DNA from: Arthrobacter tumbae
Lineage (GTDB): Bacteria; Actinomycetota; Actinomycetes; Actinomycetales; Micrococcaceae
Assembly: GCF_016907495.1 (NCBI RefSeq)
Contig: NZ_JAFBCC010000001.1
Coordinates: 1,984,001-2,048,000, forward strand
Reading direction: 5' to 3'
DNA: 64,000 nt
Shown piece by piece: positions 26,045 through 34,781 of this stretch. Both the position numbers and the translations under genes were made by a program. The notes under the pieces were generated by a model that was not told where the DNA came from, ran no database searches, and was given only the letters and a program-made list of their open reading frames with translations. Each line of letters opens with the position of its first letter. Position 1 is the stretch's first letter.

Positions 26045-27050
26045 CGTCCTCAGTCGGCACGAGTAGTACAAGTTCGCTCGGATTTGGATCGATGACGACA
26101 GCCACACGAGCACCAGTCTCAGTCAAGCCTGCAAGCTCCGACTGTTCCCAAAGGCGCGGGGACTCTGATGCACTCCTCCACAGATCGTCTCGATTGAGAG
26201 ATTCGATAGGAAGAGCTCGTATGCCGCGCACCTTGCCTGAAACAGACGCGAAGTGAGCATGCAGCAGAATGACTACCTCCAGAACCTCTCGCAACCGCGA
26301 ATCGAGCGTGTCGTCCGCCTGGACTGGAACGAAGTCCGCAGCAAACCCTAGGTCCAATAGCGTGCCTGGACGGCCAAATACTCGCATGCCCCGCTGATAC
26401 GCAGGTACACGAAAGTCGGCAACTACTCCTTCCGTCCTACTTCCGAGGTCGAAAGACGAGCCGGGGATGCACTCGATGCCCTCGCTGTTTGGTTCAGTAG
26501 AGACAGTCGGATTAATTGGAGTCGCCCAAACGGTGATGTTCGCACCGGCATCCAGCGCTTCGGTCCATGTCAGGAGTTGCCGCATTCCCTTCTGAATGCG
26601 TTGTATCTGTTCTATCTCTGAGTCGGGAAGGAATGGCTGCGTGCTTAGAACAATGTCAGCGTGCGTCCGCAGCACCCCGTTGATGCACGCCTGTGCCAAT
26701 AAAAGCTCGAGGTTCTCTTGGGAATTCGCAGTTGGCCAGTATCGCTGAACATCCTGATCGCGTGGCGTGCGACTGGAGGAGAACAACTGCACCGTCTCCG
26801 TGATTAGCGAGTCCAGCGCCGACCACAATTCATTGATGCACGCCGCAAAGCGTCGGGTTAGCTCATCGCGTAGACCGTCAGGCCACTCGACGGAAGCGGT
26901 GATGGTCCCAGAGCCTTCGTCATTAACGTTCACCATTGCACCCATGAACTGCTCGTTCAGAGCCGAGCTCCAAAGTGCGGCCATCTCTGACCTACCTTGC
27001 TGGGCAGAACGGACGTGGGCAACTGCTCGCGGGTAGCTCTCCTCAATCAC
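26019..27050 (-). CDS. unknown protein, first gene of the two-gene unit
   Basis: 343 residues, soluble, no signal peptide. The N-terminal half is helical (RDELTRRFAACINELWSALDSLI), the C-terminal half more beta-rich (TGARVAVVIDPNPSELVLLV). No family or catalytic motif recognised. Its end overlaps the start of the nuclease-like gene, so both are made together. Codon use is less GC-rich than the housekeeping genes nearby, consistent with acquired DNA. Confidence 0.6.
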   Translation of the reverse strand: MIEESYPRAVAHVRSAQQGRSEMAALWSSALNEQFMGAMVNVNDEGSGTITASVEWPDGLRDELTRRFAACINELWSALDSLITETVQLFSSSRTPRDQDVQRYWPTANSQENLELLLAQACINGVLRTHADIVLSTQPFLPDSEIEQIQRIQKGMRQLLTWTEALDAGANITVWATPINPTVSTEPNSEGIECIPGSSFDLGSRTEGVVADFRVPAYQRGMRVFGRPGTLLDLGFAADFVPVQADDTLDSRLREVLEVVILLHAHFASVSGKVRGIRALPIESLNRDDLWRSASESPRLWEQSELAGLTETGARVAVVIDPNPSELVLLVPTEDGVFEPADP

Positions 27051-27138
27051 ACTCGCACTCTAAGCGCTGGCACCGACACATCAAGCAGGAGCCGCTAGAA
27101 CCGCCCGTAAACCGAACCATCAAAGCACCGGGGCTGAC

Positions 27139-27594
27139 CTATTTGGTCAAGTTGTGATCGATAGGGATCTCATCAAGGAAGTCCAGTAGTTCTTTGCCAC
27201 TTTGTCCGTAGTCAACCATCGTCGTTTTGAGACGCGGCTGCGCTGTGGCCTGCCCGCGTAATCCTTCTGGTACTGGCTCGACGGTGCACTCGATCGTAGT
27301 GCCTAAGGTCCAGAAGTTTCCCTTAACTCGGAGCGTGAACCCATTCGGCAACTCTCGAAGATCGGCATACCGGTGATTGGATGAGAGCAAGGATCGAACG
27401 TGTCCTTGCAGGGTCTGCAAATCCTCTCTGCTGGAGAACTCCAAACTCGCTTCGGTGCCTTTAGTTTGTACACCACGGGTCTGTGTAGCTGTCCGAGTTT
27501 TAGTGGTTCTGCGGCTCAATATCAGTAGTAGGATCACCGCCGCGACCAACAAGATGCCAAAAACTATCGAAGCAATTACGGCTAATTCCTGCAT
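27139..27594 (-). CDS. single-pass membrane protein, unknown
   Basis: 151 residues: an N-terminal helix (VIASIVFGILLVAAVILLLIL) followed by RRTTKTRT and a soluble cytoplasmic domain with FTLRVKGNFWTLGTTIECTV. It lies 88 bases upstream of the two-gene unit, on the same strand as that unit and in front of its first gene in map order. No family recognised. Confidence 0.6.
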   Translation of the reverse strand: MQELAVIASIVFGILLVAAVILLLILSRRTTKTRTATQTRGVQTKGTEASLEFSSREDLQTLQGHVRSLLSSNHRYADLRELPNGFTLRVKGNFWTLGTTIECTVEPVPEGLRGQATAQPRLKTTMVDYGQSGKELLDFLDEIPIDHNLTK

Positions 27595-27726
27595 GGTGCC
27601 CCTCCAAGAATGCTAATTGTGTGTCAGCCTAGTTCGGCGCCTCCGTTACCGATACCGCAGATGGCTAGAAGCTTTGGACTTGGCAATGGTTTACGCTCTG
27701 GTCATGCCAAGCCGAATGAAGGACCA

Positions 27727-28158
27727 GTGAGTGTTAAGGAGGAGAGGCGGAAGCCTCCCTTAGAGGTGGTTTTCGTTTTTTGGGCCCTCCTAGTGGCCAT
27801 AGCGGTAGTAGACATTATGGGCATCTTCGTTTTGTTGGATATGGCGGGAGAATCAGGACCGACATGGGTGCCCTGGTTGCTTGGGATCATCCTGCTGCTG
27901 CTTTCCGTGTTCGGCGCCAGCTTCGCTCAAACACTCAAAGATGGTGACCAGAAGATGCGCTATTACATGAGCTATTCCGTCCTGACCTGTGGGCTAGGTT
28001 TCTCATGGCCACCATCTTGGAAGTGGCTAATCTTCCTCGTACCGGTCATTCTGATCGGCCCACTTTGGCTGCCTCGAGCCCGGCGGTTCTTTGACGGAGC
28101 AAACGAAGACCCCTCAACCGACGCGGCCGGTCCCCGTCCGCCCGAACCCACCGTATAA
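27727..28158 (+). CDS. membrane protein with three to four helices
   Basis: 143 residues from a GTG with GAAGGA upstream; a longer in-frame reading from 27610 would begin within the divergent promoter and looks unlikely. Helices around VVFVFWALLVAIAVVDIMGIF, WLLGIILLLLSVFGASF and LIFLVPVILIGPLWL, then a charged proline-rich tail. Divergent from the gene at 27139. Unknown function. Confidence 0.55.
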   Translation: MSVKEERRKPPLEVVFVFWALLVAIAVVDIMGIFVLLDMAGESGPTWVPWLLGIILLLLSVFGASFAQTLKDGDQKMRYYMSYSVLTCGLGFSWPPSWKWLIFLVPVILIGPLWLPRARRFFDGANEDPSTDAAGPRPPEPTV

Positions 28159-28225
28159 GGGGCCCGCCAGCGATTCCGGACTGCTTTCCATCGATTACGC
28201 CGCGAAGTAACCGTGCCGTAAGCCG

Positions 28226-28925
28226 AAGGTTCAGCGTGCGGGCGAACTCGCCCTGCAACGTCGGCCCGCAGTGCGCGACCGTGTCACCCTCGAAGAACCC
28301 CGGTTCGGCCTCGACCTCGTCACCGGCTCTGCGGATCGTGATCGAGGACCGCAGCAGCGGTGAGGGCTTCGTCGTTGACACTCCCCGGATCTGATCCCCC
28401 GCTTTCGCCGGCTTCAAATATCGGTCGATCGACGCCGCGCTCATCGCTAAGAGTTCGGTGCGCACCTCCGGTCCATACCGCTCGACGCCATCGATGAGCT
28501 CGCCGTGCGCTTCGAGCAGATCGAGCTGGATGCGCATCGAAACCACAAGATACTTCCCGCATTGCCCACCAGAGGCGGCCCACACCCGCTGGAGCACCTT
28601 CAGCGCGTCGTAGGAGTACTTCGGTGGCCGCGGTTTCCTCGGCTTCTGCGCGATCTCACGACCAACCCCAGGAGGCTGTTTCGCCGCCTTGGTGAGCCGC
28701 CGCCGGGCGTTATCCCGCGACCAGCCCGTCACTCCCACCACCTCCTTGAGGATCCGGCCCTTATCCTTCTTCGGCGCCTTCACGTACGCCTGCGCATACC
28801 TCGAGGTGACCTCAGCACGAGACGTCATCGACAGTTCACTCCTCATACCTCACGAGGGTCACCGTTTCGCGGGCATCCTTACTTGAGGCACCGAGGGTGT
28901 TTCGCGGGCACTTTAGATGAGTCTC
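28226..28925 (-). mobile_element. remnant of an integrase-type (DDE) insertion sequence
   Basis: Right end and first two thirds of a transposase remain. The end has two GTTTCGCGGGCA-containing repeats (28863-28880 and 28897-28914) upstream of the gene. The left end and the C-terminal catalytic residues are gone; homology stops near 28226-28230. Confidence 0.7.
28230..28828 (-). pseudogene. truncated transposase
   Basis: About 200 codons from ATG 28828: SRYAQAYVKAPKKDKGRILKE, WSRDNARRRLTKAA, then the start of the catalytic core GFFEGDTVAHCG with the first Asp. After GEFARTLNL the frame continues by chance to 28046 into unrelated sequence, so the second Asp and the Glu are missing and the protein would be inactive. 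The gene at 27727 overlaps that chance extension and argues against it. Confidence 0.8.
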
Positions 28926-28976
28926 GTCGGCGGCTTGTTCACGAACGAGGCTCCTTGCTTCACTAGTGAGTGAAGT

Positions 28977-29029
28977 CCCCGGACCCGCCTCTCTGGACAT
29001 GAGCCATGATGCGGCCGGGGTTATTTTTT
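28977..29029 (+). terminator. intrinsic terminator with T-run
   Basis: CCCCGG (28977-28982) pairs with CCGGGG (29015-29020), extended by GC pairs, followed by TTATTTTTTT. A second hairpin CTTCACT/AGTGAAG (28958-28975) precedes it. No intact plus-strand gene lies directly upstream, so it may have served a gene lost with the IS. Confidence 0.65.
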
Positions 29030-29059
29030 TGCCTGCCCCAGACTATCTGCACGGTCGTA

Positions 29060-29091
29060 CCAGCCCCCGCACAGAAGAAGCAGGGGGCTGG
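29060..29091 (-). terminator. hairpin terminator of the 29104 gene
   Basis: CCAGCCCCC (29060-29068) and GGGGGCTGG (29083-29091) form a perfect 9-bp stem just beyond the stop at 29104. Confidence 0.65.
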
Positions 29092-29103
29092 TGACAGGGA
29101 TTG

Positions 29104-29823
29104 TCAAGGTCTGCGGGTGCCGGTGTGGTTTTCCCCGTCCTCACCGGGCGAGGCGAGGAATGTGGCGGGGTTTCCTGAGGCCCTGGCACCGGCGTTCAGC
29201 CAGGCGTTGAGAGCGTGAGCGTTGCGACGTTCCAACTCATCCAAGCAGGATTGACAGAACAAATACAACTGTTCCAAAGTTGCGGCGTCGGAGGCTTCGC
29301 GAACGGGTAGATAAGTCGTACGCCAGGCCCTGCACAATCCGGCGTCGCTGAGCTCGTGCAACGACTCGGAGACGGGCATACTTTTCGTCCCAGGGCGGCC
29401 GGTGTGAACAACGGAATGATGCTCATGATCCAGTGCCGGATCTGACAGTGCACCTGTCGATATGTCGGTTGTCCGGGTGGCATGGTGGATTCTGCGGAGC
29501 GCCCCGGGGGAAGTGACCGCCATGATGACGAGTAATAACAGGGTGAAGGAGCCCAGCAACGTTCTCAGTCCGGCTATTCCCAGCATGGCTATGGTTCCGA
29601 TCCCTGCGTGAGTGGCAACCGTAGCCACCGATCCAGCGGATTCACTGTGTCCGGTGGGATGCCCGTAATGCCGGCGCAGGGTGAGAGCGAGGGCACCGGC
29701 AGCGGTGCCGAAGAGCGCAAGCATGGTCAGGCCCAACCAGGGCAGGCTGATGGTGCTTATTGCGGTGCCGATGATTGCGGTGAAGAGCCATCCGGTCATC
29801 CAGAGGCGGCGGTACGTTCTCAT
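29104..29823 (-). CDS. membrane protein with cytoplasmic C-terminal domain
   Basis: 239 residues: about four helices in the first 115 residues (WLFTAIIGTAISTISLPWLG, LTMLALFGTAAGALAL, IGTIAMLGIAGL and LGSFTLLLLVIMAV), then a soluble part with LYLFCQSCLDELERRNA, a CxxC pair. Unknown function. It lies downstream of the stress block on the same strand. Confidence 0.65.
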   Translation of the reverse strand: MRTYRRLWMTGWLFTAIIGTAISTISLPWLGLTMLALFGTAAGALALTLRRHYGHPTGHSESAGSVATVATHAGIGTIAMLGIAGLRTLLGSFTLLLLVIMAVTSPGALRRIHHATRTTDISTGALSDPALDHEHHSVVHTGRPGTKSMPVSESLHELSDAGLCRAWRTTYLPVREASDAATLEQLYLFCQSCLDELERRNAHALNAWLNAGARASGNPATFLASPGEDGENHTGTRRP

Positions 29824-29913
29824 CGTTCCTCGCGAGACAATGCCGGTTGCCCTGCCGGACCCATCACAGGGTCCTGCAGAACAACCGGCGTTGTGTGACT
29901 AGTTAGGGGCGGA

Positions 29914-30108
29914 TCAGCCGCCGAGGCCGCCGAATCCGCCGCCGAGCTTGCCGAGCAGGTCCTGGGGGTTGATGCCGAACTTGTCCAACATGCCCTTGTC
30001 CTGGTCGGTGTCGACCTGGTCGGGGAGTTCCTGCTGTGCCTGGTCGGCCTTGTCCTGGTCTCCACGGTTTTTCAGCAGGTCGATGATCTGTTGCTTGTCA
30101 ATGTTCAT
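29914..30108 (-). CDS. small conserved stress-block protein
   Basis: 64 residues, charged and glutamine-rich (MNIDKQQIIDLLKNRGDQDK) with a C-terminal FGINPQDLLGKLGGGFGGLGG. Proteins with this layout accompany membrane stress genes in Arthrobacter-like bacteria; role unknown. Its ATG follows AAGGAG. Same strand and spacing as the next upstream gene, so probably one operon. Confidence 0.65.
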   Translation of the reverse strand: MNIDKQQIIDLLKNRGDQDKADQAQQELPDQVDTDQDKGMLDKFGINPQDLLGKLGGGFGGLGG

Positions 30109-30155
30109 GGTGTGCGTCTCCTTCTTGTCTGTTGACTTGCTGTGGTTCGGTGGGT

Positions 30156-30827
30156 TTAGTGGTTGTCGACGAGGTTGGCTTTGTCGACCTTGCGGTGGAA
30201 GTGCATGCCGGCAAGTCCGCCGAGGATCGCTCCGATGAGGGCGACGACGGCGGCGATGATCGCTGAGATGATTCCCGCGGTGGTCATGTTCTCCGCGTTG
30301 GGGATCTGCGGAAAGCTGTTCAGCTGGGCCAGGATGTTGAACTGGGATCCGGCGATGGCGCCGAGGATGCCCACGATGACCGCGATGACGATCGCCCAGA
30401 CCCAGACCGCAATGCCCTGCTTCATGCCGTTGAACCGTGCCATCCGCCCGGCGACGTATCCGCCGCAGTAGTAGGCGATGAATAGGATCACTGCCAGGAT
30501 GATGGCTCCGATAATGCCTGCCTGTTGTGGATCCTGGGTTGCCTGGCTGGCGTCGTCGGTGTTGGTCACGTTCCCCACCACGGCGCCGAGCGCGGCTGCC
30601 AGGGCGGTGAGGAGGACAGCGGTGCCGATGGCGGTGAGCCAGCCGAAGAACGCCGAGCCGATCTTGACGCCGCCGAACTCTTCCTTTTCACGTTCCAGCA
30701 GATGGTCCCGCTGATCCCGGTCCGCGTCGCCGCGCCGCCGGTCGCCGCCATCATTGCTGTAATGCCTGCCTGAGGTCTGGTCGTTATCGTCGGACCCGTC
30801 ATGGGCTGATCCTGCGCTGGTGCTCAT
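30156..30827 (-). CDS. multi-helix membrane protein of the stress block
   Basis: 223 residues from the ATG preceded by GGGAGA. A hydrophilic Asp/Arg-rich N-terminus of about 60 residues precedes four helices (AFFGWLTAIGTAVLLTALAAA, IIGAIILAVILFIAYYCGGYVAG, IAVWVWAIVIAVIVGILGAIAG, and a final IIAAVVALIGAILGGLAG). It ends with a short basic/polar tail. Resembles small glycine-rich YrvJ/TIGR-like stress membrane proteins, not firmly assigned. Between the PRC-DUF2382 gene and the 64-residue gene. Confidence 0.7.
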   Translation of the reverse strand: MSTSAGSAHDGSDDNDQTSGRHYSNDGGDRRRGDADRDQRDHLLEREKEEFGGVKIGSAFFGWLTAIGTAVLLTALAAALGAVVGNVTNTDDASQATQDPQQAGIIGAIILAVILFIAYYCGGYVAGRMARFNGMKQGIAVWVWAIVIAVIVGILGAIAGSQFNILAQLNSFPQIPNAENMTTAGIISAIIAAVVALIGAILGGLAGMHFHRKVDKANLVDNH

Positions 30828-30887
30828 GATGTCTCCCTGAAATGCGAGGTGCCGGACGCCCAAAGCAGCGCCCGGCACCGATAGTTA

Positions 30888-31703
30888 TCAGCGGCGGTCG
30901 CCGCGGGTGGTGTCGATGTCGTCGGAGTCGATTTGTTCCTTGCGGACTTCCTCGTTCACTGTCTGCTGCTCGGTGACGGTTTCCTTATCCAGGCGAACCC
31001 GCTCGACCGGTACAGCTTCCTTTTCCACGACGGGGCGCTCTTCGTGGAGGGTGACTTCGTGCTCTTCTTCGCTGATCGCTGGACCGTCGTAGGCATCGCC
31101 ACGGTTGGCGTCGGTGATCGGCTCGCGCTCGACCCGGACCTCTTCACGCTGCACGGGAACGGTCTTGGTGACGTTCTCGGTGACCACGTATTTGCGCAGC
31201 CGGGCCCGGCCGGCTTCCCGGCTCTCCGTACCGACCCGGAGATGCTCTTCGGAGCGGGTCATTGCGTCATCGGTCGTCGGGCCCGAGGTGTCGTGGCCAA
31301 CAGCCCCACGATCAGTAGTGCGGCCAGTGTCGTAGTCGGTGCGGTCATGGTCGGTGCGATCGTAATCCCCGGTGGCGTAGCTGTCGGTGGAGAGCCCGTA
31401 GTAGCGGTAGAGCTCGGCTTCTTCCTGCTCGCTGAGGTGCCCATCGGGCGCGACGTTGGGAGCGTCCTTGACCTTTGACTTGTCGTAGGCGACGCGGACG
31501 TCGTTACCTTCCAGGGACGCTCCTTCCAGGGGTGCGAAGGACTCGTTGGAGCCGAAGAGGCCGGTGTTGATGGTGACCCAGCTCGGGTTGCCTGTGTGGT
31601 CGTCGACGTAGATCTGGCCGACCTTGCCGATCTTGTCGCCGTCGTTGTCGAGGACCTGACCGCCGGCTTCGAGGATCTGGTTGATGTTGTCCTGGGAAAT
31701 CAT
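30888..31703 (-). CDS. PRC-barrel and DUF2382 domain protein
   Basis: 271 residues. The N-terminal PRC barrel (about 1-80: QVLDNDGDKIGKVGQIYVDD) is a fold used in ribosome maturation and photosynthetic proteins. A low-complexity Asp/Arg/Thr linker of about 70 residues (repeats of DRTD) follows. The C-terminal DUF2382 region (about 165-255) shows LRKYVVTENVTKTVPVQRE and HEERPVVEKEAVPVERVRL. Proteins of this type are common in desiccation- and radiation-tolerant actinobacteria and linked to general stress. AAGGAG precedes the ATG. Confidence 0.9.
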   Translation of the reverse strand: MISQDNINQILEAGGQVLDNDGDKIGKVGQIYVDDHTGNPSWVTINTGLFGSNESFAPLEGASLEGNDVRVAYDKSKVKDAPNVAPDGHLSEQEEAELYRYYGLSTDSYATGDYDRTDHDRTDYDTGRTTDRGAVGHDTSGPTTDDAMTRSEEHLRVGTESREAGRARLRKYVVTENVTKTVPVQREEVRVEREPITDANRGDAYDGPAISEEEHEVTLHEERPVVEKEAVPVERVRLDKETVTEQQTVNEEVRKEQIDSDDIDTTRGDRR

Positions 31704-31764
31704 GGTGTTCTCCTTGTCAGTGATAGTGCAGTCGATACTGCGGAGGGAGGGTTCTGAGCGGTGG

Positions 31765-32529
31765 TTAGACGCGGTGGGCGCCGGATCCGTCATTGGCCTG
31801 GGTCTTGGCCTTCTCCTGCTGGGCCTTGCTCTCGAGCTGGTCCTTCGCGGACGGAGAGGTCTGTGCTTCGGCCTTCACCCGGGGTGCTTCTTCCTCAGCT
31901 TTGTTGAGGTAGGTTTCCCAGCGCTGTGACATCGGCTTGATCAGTCCGCCGCCGACACCGACGATGATGACGCCGACAATCGCGGACAGTACTGCAATTA
32001 GGATCGGAGTGGTGACCGTGGTGGCGATCTCGACCTGGTTCAGGGCTGCGATGATGCCAAGGCCGAGGATGAAGATGCTGGCGATGTTTGCCAGGACCTT
32101 GCCGTAGGAGAGCCCGCCCAGGGTGTTCTGGATCAGGCTCTTGACCGCTGCTGCAATGGCTGCGGCGATGATCACGATGATGATCGCAACGATGATCTTC
32201 GGCAGGAACGCGATGATTCCGCGCAGCAGGTCGCTGACCGGGTTGGGTCCGAAGACACCGAAGGCGAATTGCAGCACGAACAATACGAGGGTGTAGTAGA
32301 GGATTTTCGCGATGATATCGCTGGCATCCAGCGAGGATTTCGCCAGCGCTTTCTTCACTCCGCCGCGCTCCACGGCACGGTCGAATCCGACCCGCTCAAG
32401 GAGCTTGGACAGGGCCTTGGAGATGGCTTTGGCGATGAGTAGTCCCACGATCAGGATGACCAGGAACAGCAACAGCTTCGGAACGAATTCGACGACGGTC
32501 GCTAGACCGCTTCGCAGTGTTTCTTCCAT
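31765..32529 (-). CDS. TM-helix repeat (MscS-like) membrane protein
   Basis: 254 residues from the ATG with GGAGG seven bases upstream. The conserved TM_helix repeats VPKLLLFLVILIVGLLIAKA and LPKIIVAIIIVIIAAAIAAAV are related to the pore-lining helix of mechanosensitive channels. A segment FDRAVERGGVKKALAKS lies between them. About five helices, then an Ala/Lys/Glu-rich cytoplasmic tail. The lack of the MscS beta domain means channel activity is uncertain. First gene of the minus-strand stress operon. Confidence 0.85.
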   Translation of the reverse strand: MEETLRSGLATVVEFVPKLLLFLVILIVGLLIAKAISKALSKLLERVGFDRAVERGGVKKALAKSSLDASDIIAKILYYTLVLFVLQFAFGVFGPNPVSDLLRGIIAFLPKIIVAIIIVIIAAAIAAAVKSLIQNTLGGLSYGKVLANIASIFILGLGIIAALNQVEIATTVTTPILIAVLSAIVGVIIVGVGGGLIKPMSQRWETYLNKAEEEAPRVKAEAQTSPSAKDQLESKAQQEKAKTQANDGSGAHRV

Positions 32530-32558
32530 CAAGACCTCCAAATTTGAACGGAAATTAT

Positions 32559-32585
32559 GGGTGCCGATTGCGTCGGCACCCTTTT
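32559..32585. terminator. strong hairpin, likely bidirectional terminator
   Basis: GGGTGCCGA and TCGGCACCC form a perfect 9-bp stem with a 5-base loop, followed by CTTTT on plus and an AT-rich stretch on minus. It separates the MarR gene from the stress operon. Confidence 0.7.
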
Positions 32586-32683
32586 GCGTGACCTAACCGT
32601 AACCACAAACATCCCTGAATAGGAAGCATGCTTATTACTAGGAGGCCTGCCCAATTATGGTTATTTGGCAGGTAACTGATGGG

Positions 32684-33109
32684 TTACGCGGCTCCTGGTT
32701 GCTGTAGCAATTGGGGGAGGAGTTGGAGGAGTTGAGCCCGCAATCCTTCGGCGCCAGCCAGAAGCGACCTCTCAATCTCCTGACCTTTTCGCAGGATTTC
32801 ATGCCCGCGAGTGGTGACGCGCACCATCCGGTACCTCATGTCGGCGGATCTGCGGAACGTTCTCACATGGCCTTGATGCTCCAGACGGTCCAGCGTGTAT
32901 CCGATAGTTGGCGTGCGGACATGGAGGGCTTCAGCCAGCGCGGCCTGATGGGCGATAGGCCTCTCGGCAGCCGCCGATAAAGCCAGGTAACCGGCATAGG
33001 TAACACCCACTCCGGTCAAATACTGGTTCCAGGTCTGAACCAGCAACCGCGAAGCATGGGCGAGTAGATCGTGTGAAAACTCGGCCGACTGCTCGTGCAC
33101 TGACTCCAT
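32684..33109 (-). CDS. MarR family transcriptional regulator
   Basis: 141 residues: winged helix with ALAEALHVRTPTIGYTLDRLEHQGHVRT and the wing RRSADMRYRMVRVTTRG. The C-terminus has an unusual Gln/Leu tract (LRAQLLQLLPQLLQQP). It sits upstream of the stress operon on the same strand, with a terminator between, so it could control that operon. A likely operator covers its own promoter. Confidence 0.9.
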   Translation of the reverse strand: MESVHEQSAEFSHDLLAHASRLLVQTWNQYLTGVGVTYAGYLALSAAAERPIAHQAALAEALHVRTPTIGYTLDRLEHQGHVRTFRRSADMRYRMVRVTTRGHEILRKGQEIERSLLAGAEGLRAQLLQLLPQLLQQPGAA

Positions 33110-33125
33110 ACCCGCCCCCTCTCCT

Positions 33126-33156
33126 CCAGAAAGGTCAGCATACTTACCTTTTCTGG
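33126..33156. promoter_or_regulatory. candidate MarR operator
   Basis: CCAGAAAGGT (33126-33135) and ACCTTTTCTGG (33146-33156) form an inverted repeat around CATACTT directly upstream of the MarR start at 33109. Probably autoregulatory. Confidence 0.5.
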
Positions 33157-33649
33157 TGCCAGGTAGGCAGGGCAGGGTCGTCGGGCCCAGCAGCGTAGAC
33201 GCTATAGATTCTCTTGACGTTCGTCGCAGGCGGATGCCTTTCTTGCAGATTGACGGGATGGGACGTGCTGCTCAAGTTGGGCGGGATAGCTTTCGTGGTG
33301 TTCAAGGACCGAACAGTATGACTGACTGCGTCCCACCAGCGCGGGTCGGTCTGCCTTCAACGAACACCTAGCGGCCCTACAAGAAGTCGCTCGAGACTTT
33401 GACGAAAAGAATGAAAGCGAATGAGTTCCGTGCAGATATATCTCTGCTCAGGAGCAGCAACTCACCTTGTCTTCAAGGATTATCAGCACACTTAGTAGTG
33501 TGCACTTCCTGAGTGTGCGAGCAAGAGAGCCGTCCCGAGACTGCGGTTCTCAGGTGCCGGCGGTCCGAGTTTCCCCAAGTTCTCAAAGCCGCCGGCACCA
33601 CCTTCTCACTCCCGAATGGTGTGCAGCACGGTATCAGTCGCCGCCGTCA
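33157..33649. other. intergenic region without a gene; two hairpins
   Basis: No frame with convincing start, codon use and homology. GCACACT/AGTGTGC (33486-33503) is a 7-bp palindromic hairpin with a 4-base loop; the larger hairpin at 33553-33609 is listed separately. Confidence 0.6.
33553..33609 (-). terminator. long-loop hairpin downstream of the STAS-like gene
   Basis: GGTGCCGGCGG (33553-33563) is the exact reverse complement of CCGCCGGCACC (33599-33609). Located 41 bases beyond the stop at 33650. Confidence 0.5.
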
Positions 33650-34018
33650 TCAGTCGCTGTCACCGCGCAGCCAGGTGATCGCGGTGTCTTCCGTGAGGAA
33701 GAACTGGGTGGGAACTGGTGCGGTGAGTGCGAAGGCGACGAGCACGTGATCCATGGAGGTCTTTCCGAGGATCGCCAGTCGGTTCATACAGGTTGCGGCC
33801 CAAAAAACCTTTCGCGCTTCCAGGCTGATGGATGCCGGAGCGGCCATGTCCACGAGGAGCCGGTCAACACCGCCGAATTCGCCGCCGAGTGTTGTGAGGG
33901 TGTCGATGAGGCTGCGGGCATCGTTTTCATCGAGCGCGCACCCGGTGTCCCAGCGGACATGCACAATTCCATCCGGCCGGGGTAGGACTTGGAACCGGTT
34001 TATGGTGCGTATCGACAC
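33650..34018 (-). CDS. STAS/SpoIIAA-like protein
   Basis: 122 residues, GTG start. Pattern: PDGIVHVRWDTGCALDENDARSLI, then RLLVDMAAPASISLEARKVF and LTAPVPTQFFLTEDTAITWL. This matches small actinobacterial proteins with a STAS-related fold, the class of anti-sigma-factor antagonists. Canonical phosphorylatable Ser context (DxSG) is replaced by DMAAPAS, so regulation by phosphorylation is uncertain. Encoded next to a MarR gene; an analogous pair exists at 58633 and 59719. Confidence 0.7.
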   Translation of the reverse strand: MSIRTINRFQVLPRPDGIVHVRWDTGCALDENDARSLIDTLTTLGGEFGGVDRLLVDMAAPASISLEARKVFWAATCMNRLAILGKTSMDHVLVAFALTAPVPTQFFLTEDTAITWLRGDSD

Positions 34019-34203
34019 TGATTTTCCCCGTAACTCAGAGCTGATCGAGCAGAAACGACTCCCAGCTTAGTGAACCCATCTAAAGATCATTCGGGGCACG
34101 GACGGTGACGGCTTGGTGTCTTGACGGGTCTAGTGAATCACTCGGTACGCTGAACGGGCACCTGAGGTGGTGTGGAATCGGAGCGGGTCTATACCCTGAT
34201 TCC

Positions 34204-34252
34204 GTGTAGGGGCCGGCAACTGGTCGTCCAGTATGACCGCTGGCCCCTACAC
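34204..34252. ncRNA. structured intergenic element (nested hairpins)
   Basis: GTGTAGGGGCC (34204-34214) pairs exactly with GGCCCCTACAC (34242-34252). Inside, ACTGG TCGT CCAGT (34219-34232) forms a second hairpin. Lies between the two minus-strand genes; may be a terminator for the MarR gene at 34296 or a small RNA. Confidence 0.45.
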
Positions 34253-34295
34253 CCTTGACGGTCTCGCGTGCGGGTTCCTGACAGTGGACACTTGC

Positions 34296-34781
34296 TCAGC
34301 GCAGCAGTGCCAGCAGCGGATCCGGCCCAGGGGTTTCACCTAGCGCGGGTTCGTGGTTGGTATGGAAAGCGTCGGGGCGCAGGGAGGCGATGATGGACTG
34401 CAACGCGTTGCGCAGGTCCTCATCTGATAGGCCGGTGGATTCCTCGAGTTGTCGTTCCTCAGCGTCCAGGGCTGCCAGGAGATCGTGCCCGCTTGGGGTG
34501 AGTTTCACCAGGGTGAGGCGCCGGTCGTCTTCGGTGCGGTCCCGTTGGACGAGGCCGCGCAGTTCTAGCCGGGCCAGGGTTTTCCCCGCGGTTTGGGGTT
34601 GAATGTGGAGCAGGGCGGCCAGCCGCGCCTGGCTGATCGCCTCCCGTACGTCAAGTACCCGTAGCAGGGTCATCCCGGCGTGGGTGATGCCATGGGCGCC
34701 CAGTCGCTCATTGTCATACCGTTCGTTCAATCGGGCGGCGGTGCTCAGCAGCCGGCTTACCGACCAGGTGTCCATCTCCAT
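34296..34781 (-). CDS. MarR family transcriptional regulator
   Basis: 161 residues with WSVSRLLSTAARLNERYDNERL, the recognition region LHIQPQTAGKTLARLELRGLV, and the wing RTEDDRRLTLVKLTPSG. It closely parallels the regulator at 59192 (HVQPQTVGKTLERLEAAGLV), including a disordered C-terminal extension of about 30 residues. It lies 277 bases upstream of the STAS-like gene, so the two may form a regulatory module. Confidence 0.9.
   Translation of the reverse strand: MEMDTWSVSRLLSTAARLNERYDNERLGAHGITHAGMTLLRVLDVREAISQARLAALLHIQPQTAGKTLARLELRGLVQRDRTEDDRRLTLVKLTPSGHDLLAALDAEERQLEESTGLSDEDLRNALQSIIASLRPDAFHTNHEPALGETPGPDPLLALLR

Noticed and set aside
28046..28229. C-terminal part of the transposase-like frame
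   Set aside because: Sequence no longer resembles the transposase family and overlaps a membrane-protein gene on the other strand; chance read-on.
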